This document shows, one piece after another, positions 12,701-20,677 of a DNA stretch of 64,000 bases. Made by a program: the position numbers and the translations under genes. Every line of letters starts with the position of its first letter. Position 1 is the first letter of the stretch. The DNA is from Siphonodentalium dalli (Eukaryota; Mollusca; Scaphopoda; Gadilida; Siphonodentaliidae): assembly GCA_032622095.1 (NCBI GenBank), contig CP136066.1, forward strand, positions 170,448,664 to 170,512,663, in the 5' to 3' direction. The notes under the pieces are model-generated. The model had not been told where the DNA came from. It ran no database searches and saw nothing but the letters and a program-made list of their open reading frames with translations.

Positions 12701-15307
12701 CGAGCTCCATCCACACTAGATTCGGAAAACTTCTTCTCGGAGTTTCAGGAGTTAGACCCGAAAGGCTCCGGAGTCCTGTTGCCTGATGACATACACAAAG
12801 CGCTGGGTGCTGCGAGTTACATATTGAGTGCCCGAGTAGATCCAGATAGGTGTGTATATTACTAATTATTACATGATTGCCCCTATATCAGTTCAATAAA
12901 CCCATTCTGTAAATGTTGGTACGCAACATGTTGCGTAACATGAAAAAGTGACCTATATGCATATTCATTCACACACGTTCATTTGTGATCGTAATAGTGT
13001 GAGGTAAGACGAAACATTAATTCCCATTGTAGCTCATTTGTGTACAAGAGTTAATTTAAATTTATCATGTTTAAGTTGATTAATTGCAACTATATTCCCT
13101 GACCAAATCACCCACCACTTCAATTCCTACAGAAGCCATTGTGTTCATGACTGCATTATGCACTGTTATCATCACTTTTTATGTAATTTAATGCAGTTTT
13201 CGATCATGTAATAAATAGAATATCCAACTCGTCCCCAGTTTATATACAAATTTACAAAACTCATCCAGCAAATTAGGTATGGACCTCGCCAAAAAGCTCG
13301 GTCCATACCTAATTTGCTGAACTCGTTTTGTAAATTAGTATATAACATGAGGACTTGTTGGAGATCCTCTATATAATAAATGCATATAGCATGATTTGGA
13401 TTTGACTACGCGAATGTAGTGTCCATAAACAACCATTATTCGGTCAGATAACAGAAACAAACTTGTGTAAGTTTGAGACTATACATTATATAATGTAGAC
13501 AGTAGGCCTATTATGATTTTAGCGACGTGTACGCAACACGAGTCATATCGGATCAATGTCAGGTGTGTATATGTATTCCCACTTATTGTTTACACATAAA
13601 AACAACATCCTTTTAAATAAAATAATAGTTCGTGCTTCGAAGTCGCCTAGCAAGGTGCATTTAACAAGATATCGCCGTATATATTGTGTTATATGTGGTG
13701 CTAGTCATTACTAGTAAATATGGAAATAAAATATGCGTGATAAGACTCCAGCGAGCACGAAAATACTGGTCAAATAATGCGAAAACTAAATACGTGCAGA
13801 TTCGGAACTGGGGCATGATCAAACCGATGCGAACCCAAATGCTAACAGTTGACCGGAAGGGAACCGTGACATTTTCAGGTCATTTTAAGATTCATTTTTT
13901 GTGGCATACAAGTATAATACTAAACTTACTTGTGGTTTGGGAGCTAGGAAATGTATGTATCTAACATTGAGCAACAGTATACTCAAGCGTAGCTTCCAGA
14001 ATTGCGGTTAATCACTCGTGGAAATTGGTGGAATATTCCATTGAAAATGCACTTGGAAATAATGACTTTTGTAAACATGTAAAATAAACAAATCTTATCG
14101 CATAATACTCCATAAATGCTACTGATTCGATACTAGTAATCATTGTGGAGTATGCATTGTGTGTTATATTCTGCATTAACTCACCTTTGTCGCTGTTTAA
14201 TTCAATTTTGGAGCCTACCCTGACATTTGTGACCGGAAGGATTTCAAACCGATTCTCGTGGGGCACATGACGCCCCGTGATATAGATATTTACTATGATA
14301 TAACAACAAAATATTTATGTTCTCATACAAATATTAATATAAAACATTTGACATCATAATTTAATAGATAAATAAATTTTCATTTTAAAGATGGATTATC
14401 TCTTTAAATAACAAATTTTAAATACATGTAGTTGCATGGGTATAAAATAATCAATATGAACTGAAGACCCCTGTCCGGAAAGGCTTCTATTAATTAATTT
14501 TGATTTTATTTCGAATATTTTATTGGGCCCGTTTATTTGTCTATTTTTAGAACAGACCATTCGGGTGATACCATATAGCGATAGAGAGCATTAGGCTGTT
14601 CCTATGGCTACGTACCGAGCGTCAAATGTCCCAGATTGATTGGTTGTATTGTTTTATTCCATGGTTATAAGCAATAATGAGTATAATTAACGTTTATTTG
14701 TGACAAAATTACACAATAAAATGTCTGGTCTCTGTTAGCAGTAACCACTATTGTTCGTTAGCTAAACAACCACACCTTTTTAGACCAGAAAATATTCGAA
14801 ATAAAATGAATATTAATCGATAGAAGCATTTCCGGACAGGGGTCTTCGGCTCAGATCTAATACATTTTATACCCTGGTAACTATATAATACATGTTTACA
14901 AAGAGATAATCCACCTTTAACATAAGAAATTATACTATAAATATGAAATGTTCAACATAGTAATTGAATTATATAAATAATTAAAATTTTAATATAAAAA
15001 ATTAATGGCAGAATCAATGTTATAATGAGCTTATAATTCATCGGAGTTTGTCGATTTTATCTTGCAATCATAATCGCATGACTAGATGAATACATTGTTC
15101 ATTTCTGAACTTATCATCATATACGCCTGGAAATAATGTACCTCAGATGAGAATTGGTTGGGTCACTCTCTATATAATTCTTGGCACTGCTTGCTATCTG
15201 CAGCCTGATATCATCATTTGATATTTCATTCAGGATTTTCTGACACTCTCTGGTTTCCAATAAATTTTGGAATGATCCTTCCGTGAAGATTTTAAGCAGC
15301 TGATTAC
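682..15307 (-). CDS. TTC27: TTC27 (tetratricopeptide repeat protein 27), N-terminal part, nine exons placed
   Basis: The placed exons are, in transcript order, 15142-15307, 11394-11497, 6850-6984, 5129-5231, 4671-4707, 4022-4143, 3051-3169, 2336-2448 and 682-748. All have AG acceptors and GT donors. They encode about 322 residues with compatible phases, except at one gap: exon 11394-11497 ends in phase 1 while 6850-6984 begins in phase 0, so an exon of 3n+2 nt is missing. The recognition rests on my memory of the vertebrate TTC27 N-terminus: the NW-GPP motif, a leucine-rich DGE segment, LRC--IHQ--LE, EY-KA--H, LTGA-GKRT-FQ, and a segment matching the part just before the TPR repeats. TTC27 is a conserved TPR protein thought to act as a scaffold; its biochemical role is poorly known. 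The TPR array and stop codon are off the left edge. The first coding exon was not found and may lie beyond the LINE at 17-23 kb. Confidence 0.88.
954..1905. mobile_element. Palindromic TA-target MITE (family P1), interrupted by a G-tipped hAT-like element
   Basis: P1 tips read CAGTAA(T/C)G(C/G)CC...GGGCATTACTG, flanked by TA. The body is an almost complete inverted repeat around ATGAATGGCAACAAGCC. The right tip is split: GGCATTAC ends at 1164 and reappears at 1897-1904 followed by TG. The DNA between is a later insertion. Confidence 0.75.
1165..1896. mobile_element. hAT-like nonautonomous element with poly-G terminal repeats
   Basis: The left tip CAGGGGGGGACCGGAAAA is mirrored by the right end, with the shared core CGGAAAAAAACTGC. 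The 8-bp GGCATTAC occurs at 1157-1164 and 1897-1904, an hAT-sized duplication. An internal G run (about 17) lies near 1758-1775 and a C run of 14 near 1882-1895. Confidence 0.65.
2336..2448 (-). CDS. TTC27: TTC27 coding exon
   Basis: This exon has 113 nt and encodes NLSLEDEDVLNEINFTDADE followed by KFMPNLTPQELVLLLGV. The acceptor is TTACAG and the donor is TTTT|GTGAGT. It matches the acidic linker and helix preceding the TPR array. Confidence 0.9.
2556..2629. repeat. Solo 70-bp hairpin (ATTCTCTTATATATGCGAG core)
   Basis: This is a near-perfect palindrome with arms CATTCTCTTATATATGCGAG and its complement around CGACCATAGGTCG. It is the same hairpin found inside the TTAA-type MITEs elsewhere, but here without the MITE tips. 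Confidence 0.7.
3051..3169 (-). CDS. TTC27: TTC27 coding exon (GKRT-FQ motif)
   Basis: This exon has 119 nt and encodes AMGKRTKFQQEDKAQLVLKV and ends FSVPK in phase 0. The acceptor is TTGCAG and the donor is AAG|GTGAGT. The LTG(A)-GKRT-FQ---AQL motif is a strong signature of the family. Confidence 0.92.
3170..4021. other. TTC27 intron without recognised element
   Basis: AT-rich intron sequence. I see no conserved coding segment or terminal repeat. Confidence 0.4.
4022..4143 (-). CDS. TTC27: TTC27 coding exon
   Basis: This exon has 122 nt and encodes LEMMFHIEAGNMCHTYFEYK followed by a KALEHFASAKKISGL helix, ending ELT. The acceptor is TTATTGCAG and the donor is ACAG|GTGAGA. It corresponds to the first TPR-like helical pair in TTC27 (E/Y-Y-KA--H pattern). 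Confidence 0.9.
4524..4600. repeat. hAT-type terminal fragment (CAGCCCT tip)
   Basis: Starts CAGCCCTCGAAATTAGG and contains AATGCTGTGGC. A second copy is at 55063-55140 (CAGCCCTAAAAATTAGG). The partner end was not found, so this is probably a relic. Confidence 0.4.
4671..4707 (-). CDS. TTC27: TTC27 short exon (37 nt)
   Basis: This is a small exon encoding LENKELMNDNR with split codons at both ends. The acceptor is TTTACAG. The donor AG|GTTGGA is weak. The phases fit both neighbours, and the residues fill exactly the gap expected from the family. A short exon with a poor donor may be skipped in some transcripts. Confidence 0.75.
5129..5231 (-). CDS. TTC27: TTC27 coding exon
   Basis: This exon has 103 nt and encodes TSKLWQLRCIAIHQQILED, ending IELMNE plus one base. 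The acceptor is TTGCAG and the donor is GAAG|GTACAA. The W-LRC--IHQ--LE pattern is typical of this region of TTC27. Confidence 0.9.
5255..5331. repeat. Two-copy tandem repeat, 47-bp period
   Basis: The segment GGTATATCAATTAAATTGTG followed by TATAATTAAG occurs at about 5256-5285 and again at 5302-5331. Confidence 0.75.
5352..5500. repeat. Palindromic MITE-like hairpin
   Basis: The left arm (AATCAATTGGTTCCGAGAAT, then ACGTTAAATAATTCACT) is mirrored by AGTGAATTATTTAACGT at 5459-5475 and its continuation. The loop is about 55 bp. Immediately to the right, TTTATTACACTTCTGCA (about 5503) and TGCACAGGAGTGTAACAAAT (about 5710) form a second inverted pair. Confidence 0.65.
5823..6265. mobile_element. 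TTAA-target MITE (family P2, CCCTTTACCCAACA), copy 1
   Basis: The tips CCCTTTACCCAACA and TGTTGGGTAAAGGG are flanked on both sides by TTAA (5819-5822, 6266-6269), the target site of piggyBac-type transposases. Two 70-bp hairpins of the TATATATGCGAG type lie inside (about 5970-6035 and 6172-6238), separated by short T-rich repeats. Confidence 0.85.
6850..6984 (-). CDS. TTC27: TTC27 coding exon
   Basis: This exon has 135 nt, exactly 45 codons, phase 0 at both ends. It encodes ISSQSVQEMLSVDGEAVYNL and ends CFGDLK. The acceptor is TTTGCAG and the donor is AAG|GTAAAT. The DGE motif followed by a hydrophobic helix corresponds to the TLDGESIYSL region of the vertebrate protein. Confidence 0.88.
6985..7404. 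other. TTC27 intron with start of a duplicated segment
   Basis: AT-rich. From about 7268 (GTGCAGAAGGAATCC) it begins a segment that is duplicated near 8700 and, more distantly, near 57750. Confidence 0.45.
7405..7632. mobile_element. TTAA-target MITE, CCCTTTGAGTGCC family
   Basis: The tips CCCTTTGAGTGCCAGG and CCTGGCACTCAAAGGG are flanked by TTAA (7401-7404, 7633-7636). It contains one TATATATGCGAG hairpin (about 7516-7588). The tips differ from family P2, but the internal hairpin is the same. Confidence 0.85.
7747..7958. mobile_element. Palindromic TA-target MITE (P1), complete copy
   Basis: CAGTAATGCTCTAAGTAATT is mirrored at the right end, with TA on both sides. The flanks continue into a segment whose duplicate at about 8760-8965 lacks the insertion, which gives a natural empty site. 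Confidence 0.85.
8167..8486. mobile_element. TTAA-target MITE (P2), copy 2
   Basis: CCCTTTACCCAACA tips. The right flank is TTAA; the left has mutated to ATAA. It carries two adjacent hairpins in opposite loop orientation (about 8192-8262 and 8278-8347). Confidence 0.82.
8487..9112. repeat. About 405-bp tandem segmental duplication
   Basis: The stretch from ATAATGGACCAGCTTCTGTG (8568) recurs at about 8968. Its internal part (GTGCAGAAGGAATCC..., GACGAGATTCGGTT...) matches 7268-8090. The longest plus-strand ORF (8491-8778) has no recognisable domain. Confidence 0.65.
9113..10861 (+). mobile_element. Nonautonomous Helitron
   Basis: The 5' end TCTATATATATAAAACCCG is preceded by A. The 3' end is a hairpin (CCCGTCATTTTGTGACGGG, 10832-10850) followed by CAACCCCCTAG and then T. 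These are the classic Helitron termini, inserted between A and T. There is no Rep/helicase ORF, so the element is nonautonomous. The right half is made of imperfect repeats of about 230-310 bp. Confidence 0.88.
10040..10760. repeat. Internal tandem repeats of the Helitron
   Basis: GAATTGAGCCTGTTTCAGTT at about 10073 and 10385 and a diverged copy at about 10617 start three successive units. Each runs through a CATATG(T/C)GCATGCATAT segment, then CAGTTTTATTGAAATAAAGT (shortened in the third). Confidence 0.7.
11120..11276 (+). other. Possible coding fragment of unknown origin
   Basis: A TTTTGACAG acceptor-like site precedes an ORF with coding-like composition (NQFPELFTKYTQEFKDFKQ) that ends in a lysine-rich tail and a stop. 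It lies on the strand opposite TTC27, inside a TTC27 intron. I do not recognise it; it could be a transposon-captured exon or chance. Confidence 0.25.
11394..11497 (-). CDS. TTC27: TTC27 exon with the NW-GPP motif
   Basis: This exon has 104 nt and encodes QLETLLVGIACLYLYVQ followed by NNWNGPP and PLSFVT. It is the clearest single match to TTC27. The acceptor is CTTCCAG|G and the donor is ACCT|GTAAAG. Its 5' boundary lies inside a three-copy tandem repeat (11461-11644), so near-copies of this splice acceptor sit directly upstream. Confidence 0.9.
11461..11644 (-). repeat. Three-copy tandem repeat covering a TTC27 splice acceptor
   Basis: Units are about 11461-11531, 11532-11597 and 11598-11644. 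On the minus strand each contains a CTTC(C/A)AG-type acceptor followed by a version of the first ~40 nt of the exon. The copy at 11497 keeps the open TTC27 frame. The others have CTTCAAGGCAGCTCAAG and CTACCAGAAACTCCAGG. Confidence 0.75.
11794..14279. mobile_element. DNA transposon with long (~0.7 kb) terminal inverted repeats
   Basis: The tip CACGGGGCGTCATGTGCCCC is mirrored as GGGGCACATGACGCCCCGTG. ATATA on both sides (11789-11793, 14280-14284) looks like a 5-bp duplication. The arms run about 11794-12480 and 13390-14279; the right arm has about 240 bp of extra sequence (about 13850-14090). The centre holds an EF-hand-like ORF and a smaller palindrome (about 13220-13375). I cannot assign the superfamily. 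Confidence 0.75.
12542..12865 (+). CDS. EF-hand-like ORF inside the long-TIR element (first exon of a captured or transposon gene)
   Basis: The ORF starts MRDWLLAGVNLSDFPPPGAH. An EF-hand-like loop near residues 76-87 (D-P-K-G-S-G-V-L-L-P-D-D) has Gly at position 6 and Leu at 8, but not the usual acidic residue at every position. The reading ends at GATAG|GTGTGT, a plausible splice donor, so only about 100 residues may be coding. The flanking 0.7-kb inverted repeats put it inside a mobile element. It may be the element's own gene or a captured host exon. I recall similar NLSDFPPPG...DLDPKGSGVL sequences among uncharacterised invertebrate proteins but cannot name a family. Confidence 0.5.
   Translation: MRDWLLAGVNLSDFPPPGAHVAGVTSTQFEGLMTNFDRRLQLFNNTINGSYNVRAPSTLDSENFFSEFQELDPKGSGVLLPDDIHKALGAASYILSARVDPDRCVYY
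14389..14917. mobile_element. Palindromic TTAA-target element (AGATGGATTATCTCTTT tips)
   Basis: AGATGGATTATCTCTTT and AAAGAGATAATCCACCT are flanked by TTAA (14385-14388, 14918-14921). An inner inverted pair, GAAGACCCCTGTCCGGAAA and its complement, continues the symmetry. There is no transposase ORF. Confidence 0.75.
15142..15307 (-). CDS. TTC27: TTC27 coding exon (first one placed)
   Basis: This exon has 166 nt: two bases completing a split codon, 54 codons, and two bases of the next codon. It reads NQLLKIFTEGSF and continues to SDPTNSHL. It follows a TTTTCAG acceptor and ends at GAG|GTACAT. The residue pattern matches the vertebrate segment around GSFLQLLLEG. The split AG joins the G of the next exon to give Arg, keeping the frame. 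Confidence 0.85.
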
Positions 15308-15905
15308 CTGAAAAGATATTATATTAAAGAAAATAAAAACATTGTTAGTACGTTCTTTAATTTTGACAATCACATTTCGGAAGGCTTCATTTCAAGCTTT
15401 GAGTGACTGTGACATAATTTATATAATTATGCAATATATACACAATTGAAGAGAGAGATTATTGAAACATATAAAATACATTCTCAGCCCACTCTGTCAT
15501 TTTTTAACACAAAAAGCGGGCATTTCAATTTCCCAAATTATTTCAATGATTTGTTGAAATCTTCACGATTTTGAAATATTGGTGTTTAGGGAGAAAAAAA
15601 GTGGGTTCCATATTCTTATTGATATAATTGTGTTGTCTCATCTATATAGTTCATTATTAAATGCTGTAATATTCTTTTTGAAATGGTTATCGTGTTAGCG
15701 TATGTTAACAATACAATGAGGGCCCTTGATGGTGTTCACTTGATACATGTATTTCACACAGTCGCCTCCGAGTGAAGTTGTTTGCTTCATCCAATCAGGT
15801 AAGGCATATCGAGTGAATGTTCTCTACATTTAAACAGATATATAAGTGGAGAGAACATGGTACATGTACGTATTCTAACGAAATCGGATAAATTAAAAAA
15901 AATCC

Positions 15906-17223
15906 TACCAGATGTCAGTAAAGCCTTAATTAAGTCAACGTTCAGACGACCATGATGCAATCGTAAGTGGAGGAATCGGGCCCAACGAGATCGTGGATAG
16001 TTTGTTCACACGATGTCGTCTAGACCCCGAAGCCACGACAAATAGTTTTCATGGCTGGCTCAACCGATTTTCGTGGCTGGTTAGCTAGCTAAGCCGGCTC
16101 AGTCACGACGTTCGTGGCTGACGAAATATGGCGGCTCAGCCGGCTGAGATGTTATCATTCAGCGTATTTTCGTTTCCGAAATGTTCCTAATCCCCTGTTA
16201 CCGGTTATAGATGCCGTTTTTTTAGCGTTTGTGGTGAACCCGTAGAATTCCAGATCACACGTAATCTTTTGATGTTAGGCTTTTCCATTATGGCGAAAAT
16301 TTACGAAGGACTGGCATGGATATACTATACATGTATGTAGTTTCCCATCTAATCGGTATAAGTAGTTACATTGGGACTTCTGTCGACTTCAGACTGCTAT
16401 CATCACTGCCATCTTACGATATATGCATGCATCATTGAATGATGAACCCGATAGTAATGATATATAATATTTCCAAATGTTTTCTATTCTTATGTGTATA
16501 TATTGACAAATGCCAGTGATGTCTGAGACAAGGTGTTGTCGATATAAACCGAATTTATATTTTAACCCTTTCAATACCGAATGAATCAGTTATATGAAAG
16601 CATGCATTGGGATAGTCTATTCCACATTAAGGGGCCAGGTGTTCTGATAATATAACAACCATGCCGTGTCCATGCGAGTATGCCAATATTAGGCAATGCG
16701 GTTTAGTTCTTTGCGATTCACAGTACAGTTGTGCTTGATATAAGCCCATGCACACGGCTCAGCCATTTTACAATTCCGGCGGCGGAGATTTTTAAATGTG
16801 GCTGGCGTTAGAAATAATATGGCTGGCGGCGGCTTGTGGCCAATATGGCTGGCGGCGGCGGCGTACGATGGCGGCTTCGGGCTCTAATGTCGTCGTACAT
16901 GATGATATCGTACCGGTAGGTTGTTGGTAAAGCATGTGATTGACTACCCTGCGATCTTTCCACCCACGATTTTTACGTACACACGACTGAGATTACATCG
17001 CAAGTGGAGCAATCCAAGGATACACCCCGATTTTGAATCTAAAATCAAACAGTGCTTGATATTATTTTTTGACGTGAGCATGCACAGTCAAACTACCGGT
17101 TACTTCCTACAACGGAAATCCTTCCACTTACGATTGAATTGTGGTCGTCTGAATTTCATATAATGATTAAGATCGGTAAGGAACTGGAATAATGAAATGG
17201 GAATCTTCTACTGACATCTGGTA
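15906..17223. repeat. Inverted structure of ~1.3 kb abutting the LINE 3' end
   Basis: TTCAGACGACCA-based arms (15941 inward; 17153 inward, about 35 bp) enclose GC-rich DNA containing CGGCTCAGCC and GGCGGCGGC. Outside them, TACCAGATGTCAGTA at 15906-15920 is mirrored by the last bases of LINE ORF2 (17209-17223). The symmetry therefore includes LINE sequence. No clear target duplication is visible. Confidence 0.55.
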
Positions 17224-18146
17224 AGGATTGAGGAGCGGATGCTATGGAGCCTCCCAATATATTGTCTGCTCCATATCTCAATAGAATTTAACATCAACTG
17301 ATCCATGTGTAGGTCTATCATCTCCACTATTACTGACATTGAACAGTCCAATATAAGTTGAGTTAGTAGATTAGAATCTGCCAGTATGTTAGTAAGAGTA
17401 GAGTCAGGGAGAATAGATTGCAGTTTTCTGATTGCCTTCTCTCTTGCATCAATCATTCGTTCATGCCTGCAGGCTGTTAGAAAGTTCTCCCTTGTTTCTT
17501 CTCCATCTTTACAAAGTAGACACACCGAACTCTCCTTTTGCCGACTGTAAACAGATCTATTTCTCTGGAGTGTATAGGTACCAGTCAGGAGTCTTGCTTT
17601 TATTGCTGCCAAATTAACATCATGAACATTGGAGTGTAAACTGACCCATAAGTGATGAGGAGAACCAATCTGTACTGTATCTGGGTTCAAATACTTCAGT
17701 GAAGATTTCAACTTCAAATCCGCCCTGATCCTCCCTTCCCAAAGCTCATGCACCTTCTTTTCTACCAACTCCTTCCAGGACTTCTTATCAAGTGGGCTTT
17801 CCATTACTTCAAAAACTGATGGCAACTCGTACATCCACAAAACCTTTCTTACAGTCACAAACCAGCTAGTAGAGTCCAAATTCTTCATAGCAAGCTGTCT
17901 TTCGGCAATGGAGATTTCCACAGAACCCTTGTTATGGATAATACTAGAGAATAGGGACAACATCTTCTTGTGGATAACAGCCTCAATCGGTAAACAGCCA
18001 AGCAAAGCATAAACAGCAGCATTAGGAGTCCTGGGTGGTAAATACTGCAACTGTTTCAGCACCTTTCTCTGATAAATTTCTAGCAAATTCAAATCAGTCA
18101 TACTGTATGTGACACATTCGATCCCGTATAGCATTCTTGGAAGCAC
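17208..18146 (-). pseudogene. LINE ORF2 C-terminal part, out of frame after a frameshift
   Basis: This frame continues the protein after the shift at about 18144: LPRMLYGIECVTYSM is the normal follow-on to the thumb region. It ends with a degenerate zinc-knuckle (SVCLLC, then FLTAC; the expected His looks replaced) and a stop next to TACCAGATGTCAGTA. One base is gained or lost relative to the main ORF2. This could be a real mutation or an assembly error. Confidence 0.85.
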
Positions 18147-20677
18147 ATAAACATTCCATAGTTAATTGATACATTTGGAGCCAGACCATTTCTTCCATGT
18201 AGACCGGCACCCATCAGCGCATAAACAGTTCTTCGTCCTCTCTGGATTCTCTCATCAACATTTAACTTTCCTCCAATATTTCTTTCAAGCCCAACATGTG
18301 TTAACTTATCTTCTGCAACAATCGGTTTTTCTTCAAACGTGAATGTCTCCAATGCAGGTATATCTTTTATGTTTAGTGATAAGGCAGCACTCTTCATCGG
18401 ATTTATCTTATATATATTTAAGCGTGAGAAATCTTCCACCTCCTTCAGCATTACATTCATTTCCGACCCATCATGAGACAAGAGTGCTACATCATCAGCA
18501 CATGTTGTATGTGGAATCTGAATATGTCCGATCCTCGCACCGTTGTAATGACGCTCAATATTAAGCAGCATTGGATTGTTGAACCTTTTGTAGTGTACAG
18601 CTGATAGGACTCCTCCTTGTCTCACTCCCTGTTGTATATCAAATTGATGAGACAGTTCATTCTCCCATTTTACTCTCGTCGCCATGTCCTTATAGATGTT
18701 GTTAATCAATAGCCACTCATCTCCCTGTACCTCATCCAGATGTGTATGTGGCACAACATCAAAAGCTTTCTGAGTATCAAGCGTGACAAGATGTAATGGT
18801 TTCTTTGATTCCTTTGCTTCATTCAGAACTTCTGTGATGATTACACCTGCATTAGTTGCAGACACCCCTTTGGTAAATCCTTTTTGAAGCTTGGATTGCG
18901 TCAGGTTTAATTTCTCTGATGATGTTTTGATCAGAATATTTTCAATCACTTTAAGGACAATAGGAGTGACTGTGATGCCTCTGTACTTAGTTGGTAGAAT
19001 CTTTTCATCTTTCTTATGTACCGGTGTAAGAACTCCAATCTTCAAAATATCTGGGACTTTCTTCTGTTCAAAACATTGATTGATGAAGTCAGTTAAAAAC
19101 TTGATGACCGGCAGCCCTCCCATTTTGATATGCTCTGCTTGAAGTCCTAGATGATCTTTTGATTTCCCATTCTTCAAACTGCTTATTATCTTTTCAACTT
19201 CAATTTCAGAGATTATCGGTAATGGCATATGTTGATCACTGCAGAGAGATTCAATCGCTAATATGTCCTTGTCAACTTCTTTATCATATGTATCATTGAA
19301 TAAAGGATCCTCCAATGGAGATGCCAAACCCGCAAAGTACTCTGCCCATCCCTCTCTGATATCTTCACTTGATGATAGCGTCCTTCCATTGACAAATAGT
19401 TCCTTAGTGACTGTTGATTTATTTTGTCGCTGTTTATTCACTAATTTGAAGAATAGTGACGAGTTTTCCCCCTTTGCCTGTATAATCTCTTCAATCATCA
19501 TCTTTCTATTGTTAACAGCCTCCAGTCTTTGAGCACTCCTCAGCAATCTCGAAGTCCTTTTCCTATTCATCAATAATCTATTTGTTGGAGATTTAGGTCG
19601 CCCCTGCGTCTTCCATTCCCAAAATGCTTTCTTAGACATCTTCACCGCTGCAATCTCTTCTGACCAAACCCGTTCCTTCTTCTTAACCTTGACCATCTCT
19701 TTAAACTTTGGAATACTCTTTTTTGCAGCTGTTTTGAGAACTTTTGAGAGATCTTCTATCATTAGACCCATATCAAACTGTGACTGTGATTTCCCACTTT
19801 TAAGATGACATCTTACATAGTCCTCATATAGCTGTTGGTTGCAATTCTCCCATTTTATACGGACTGGTACTTTATTGCATTCTTCTTTTCTCTCACCGGA
19901 CAAAATCAATTTAATCTTCCCTGTGACTGGAACATGATCAGATGTATTCAATTCACTTCTTTCAGCTATCGCAATATCTATTAGTAATTCCTGGTATTTC
20001 GTGTGGATAAAGATGTAGTCAATTTGAGACATGTCCCTCTCATTTGTGTGGTAAAATGTTGGCTGCATGCACACGATACTCTTCATTCCAATCTCATCTG
20101 CTGCACAATCAAGCTTGACATCTCTCCTGTTATTATCCCTCATCAAAAGAGAAGTGTTCCAATCCCCACAGTAAATTATTATATGGGTATCTCTATACTT
20201 CTTCGAAATTTCTGTGACCTCATCTAGATATGATCCAAATCTTTCTTCACTATCAGCATCTCCCCTTGAAGGCATATACACATTAATTAAACAGATCGGT
20301 GGTTCTACAGATATTTCCACTACTATAAGATTGGGGGATCCATCTGGCAACATTTTGGTGACAGGAAATTTCTCTCTTTTGAGTAACGTGGCAACACCTC
20401 CGTATCCTCTTGGCATCTCTTGCGGTGATATAATGTTATCTTCATCAACTGATTTGGAGTAAGTTGTATGAGAATCCTGAAATTCTTCCAGAAATCCTTG
20501 TTGGTATTTATATAGCCAATGTTCTTGAATACATAGGATGTCGCATTGATCTAGTAGTTGCTGTGTATATATCTGGTTACTCTTGATGTTTTTTACATTT
20601 ATTGTCATGATGGTAATTACATGCTCATTGCTGATTGAAGATGCCGCCATGTCACTTCCGAGGCTCGGCCCCCGCAT
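18098..20677 (-). CDS. LINE ORF2: endonuclease and reverse transcriptase (C-terminus shifted)
   Basis: 859 residues to the frameshift-induced stop. The endonuclease shows IQEHW (50-54), GYGGVA (91-96), GDWNTSL (171-177), SQIDYIF (217-223) and TSDHVPV (245-251), all expected catalytic motifs. The reverse transcriptase runs from about residue 485: KNGKSKDHLG, VTLDTQKAFDVV (metal-binding Asp634), QGVRQGGVLS and the TCADDVALLS active site (Asp728-729). Cys replaces the usual Tyr before ADD, as in several invertebrate LINEs. Between FDVV and GDEW the protein looks several residues short compared with related elements, a possible small deletion. The upstream ATG at 20675-20677 lies within ORF1. Confidence 0.9.
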   Translation of the reverse strand: MRGPSLGSDMAASSISNEHVITIMTINVKNIKSNQIYTQQLLDQCDILCIQEHWLYKYQQGFLEEFQDSHTTYSKSVDEDNIISPQEMPRGYGGVATLLKREKFPVTKMLPDGSPNLIVVEISVEPPICLINVYMPSRGDADSEERFGSYLDEVTEISKKYRDTHIIIYCGDWNTSLLMRDNNRRDVKLDCAADEIGMKSIVCMQPTFYHTNERDMSQIDYIFIHTKYQELLIDIAIAERSELNTSDHVPVTGKIKLILSGERKEECNKVPVRIKWENCNQQLYEDYVRCHLKSGKSQSQFDMGLMIEDLSKVLKTAAKKSIPKFKEMVKVKKKERVWSEEIAAVKMSKKAFWEWKTQGRPKSPTNRLLMNRKRTSRLLRSAQRLEAVNNRKMMIEEIIQAKGENSSLFFKLVNKQRQNKSTVTKELFVNGRTLSSSEDIREGWAEYFAGLASPLEDPLFNDTYDKEVDKDILAIESLCSDQHMPLPIISEIEVEKIISSLKNGKSKDHLGLQAEHIKMGGLPVIKFLTDFINQCFEQKKVPDILKIGVLTPVHKKDEKILPTKYRGITVTPIVLKVIENILIKTSSEKLNLTQSKLQKGFTKGVSATNAGVIITEVLNEAKESKKPLHLVTLDTQKAFDVVPHTHLDEVQGDEWLLINNIYKDMATRVKWENELSHQFDIQQGVRQGGVLSAVHYKRFNNPMLLNIERHYNGARIGHIQIPHTTCADDVALLSHDGSEMNVMLKEVEDFSRLNIYKINPMKSAALSLNIKDIPALETFTFEEKPIVAEDKLTHVGLERNIGGKLNVDERIQRGRRTVYALMGAGLHGRNGLAPNVSINYGMFMCFQECYTGSNVSHTV

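Noticed and set aside
16250-16300. Minus-strand MEKPNIKRLRVIWNST as the TTC27 first exon
   Set aside because: It sits inside the inverted structure 15906-17223, the donor is poor, and the residues do not match the TTC27 start.
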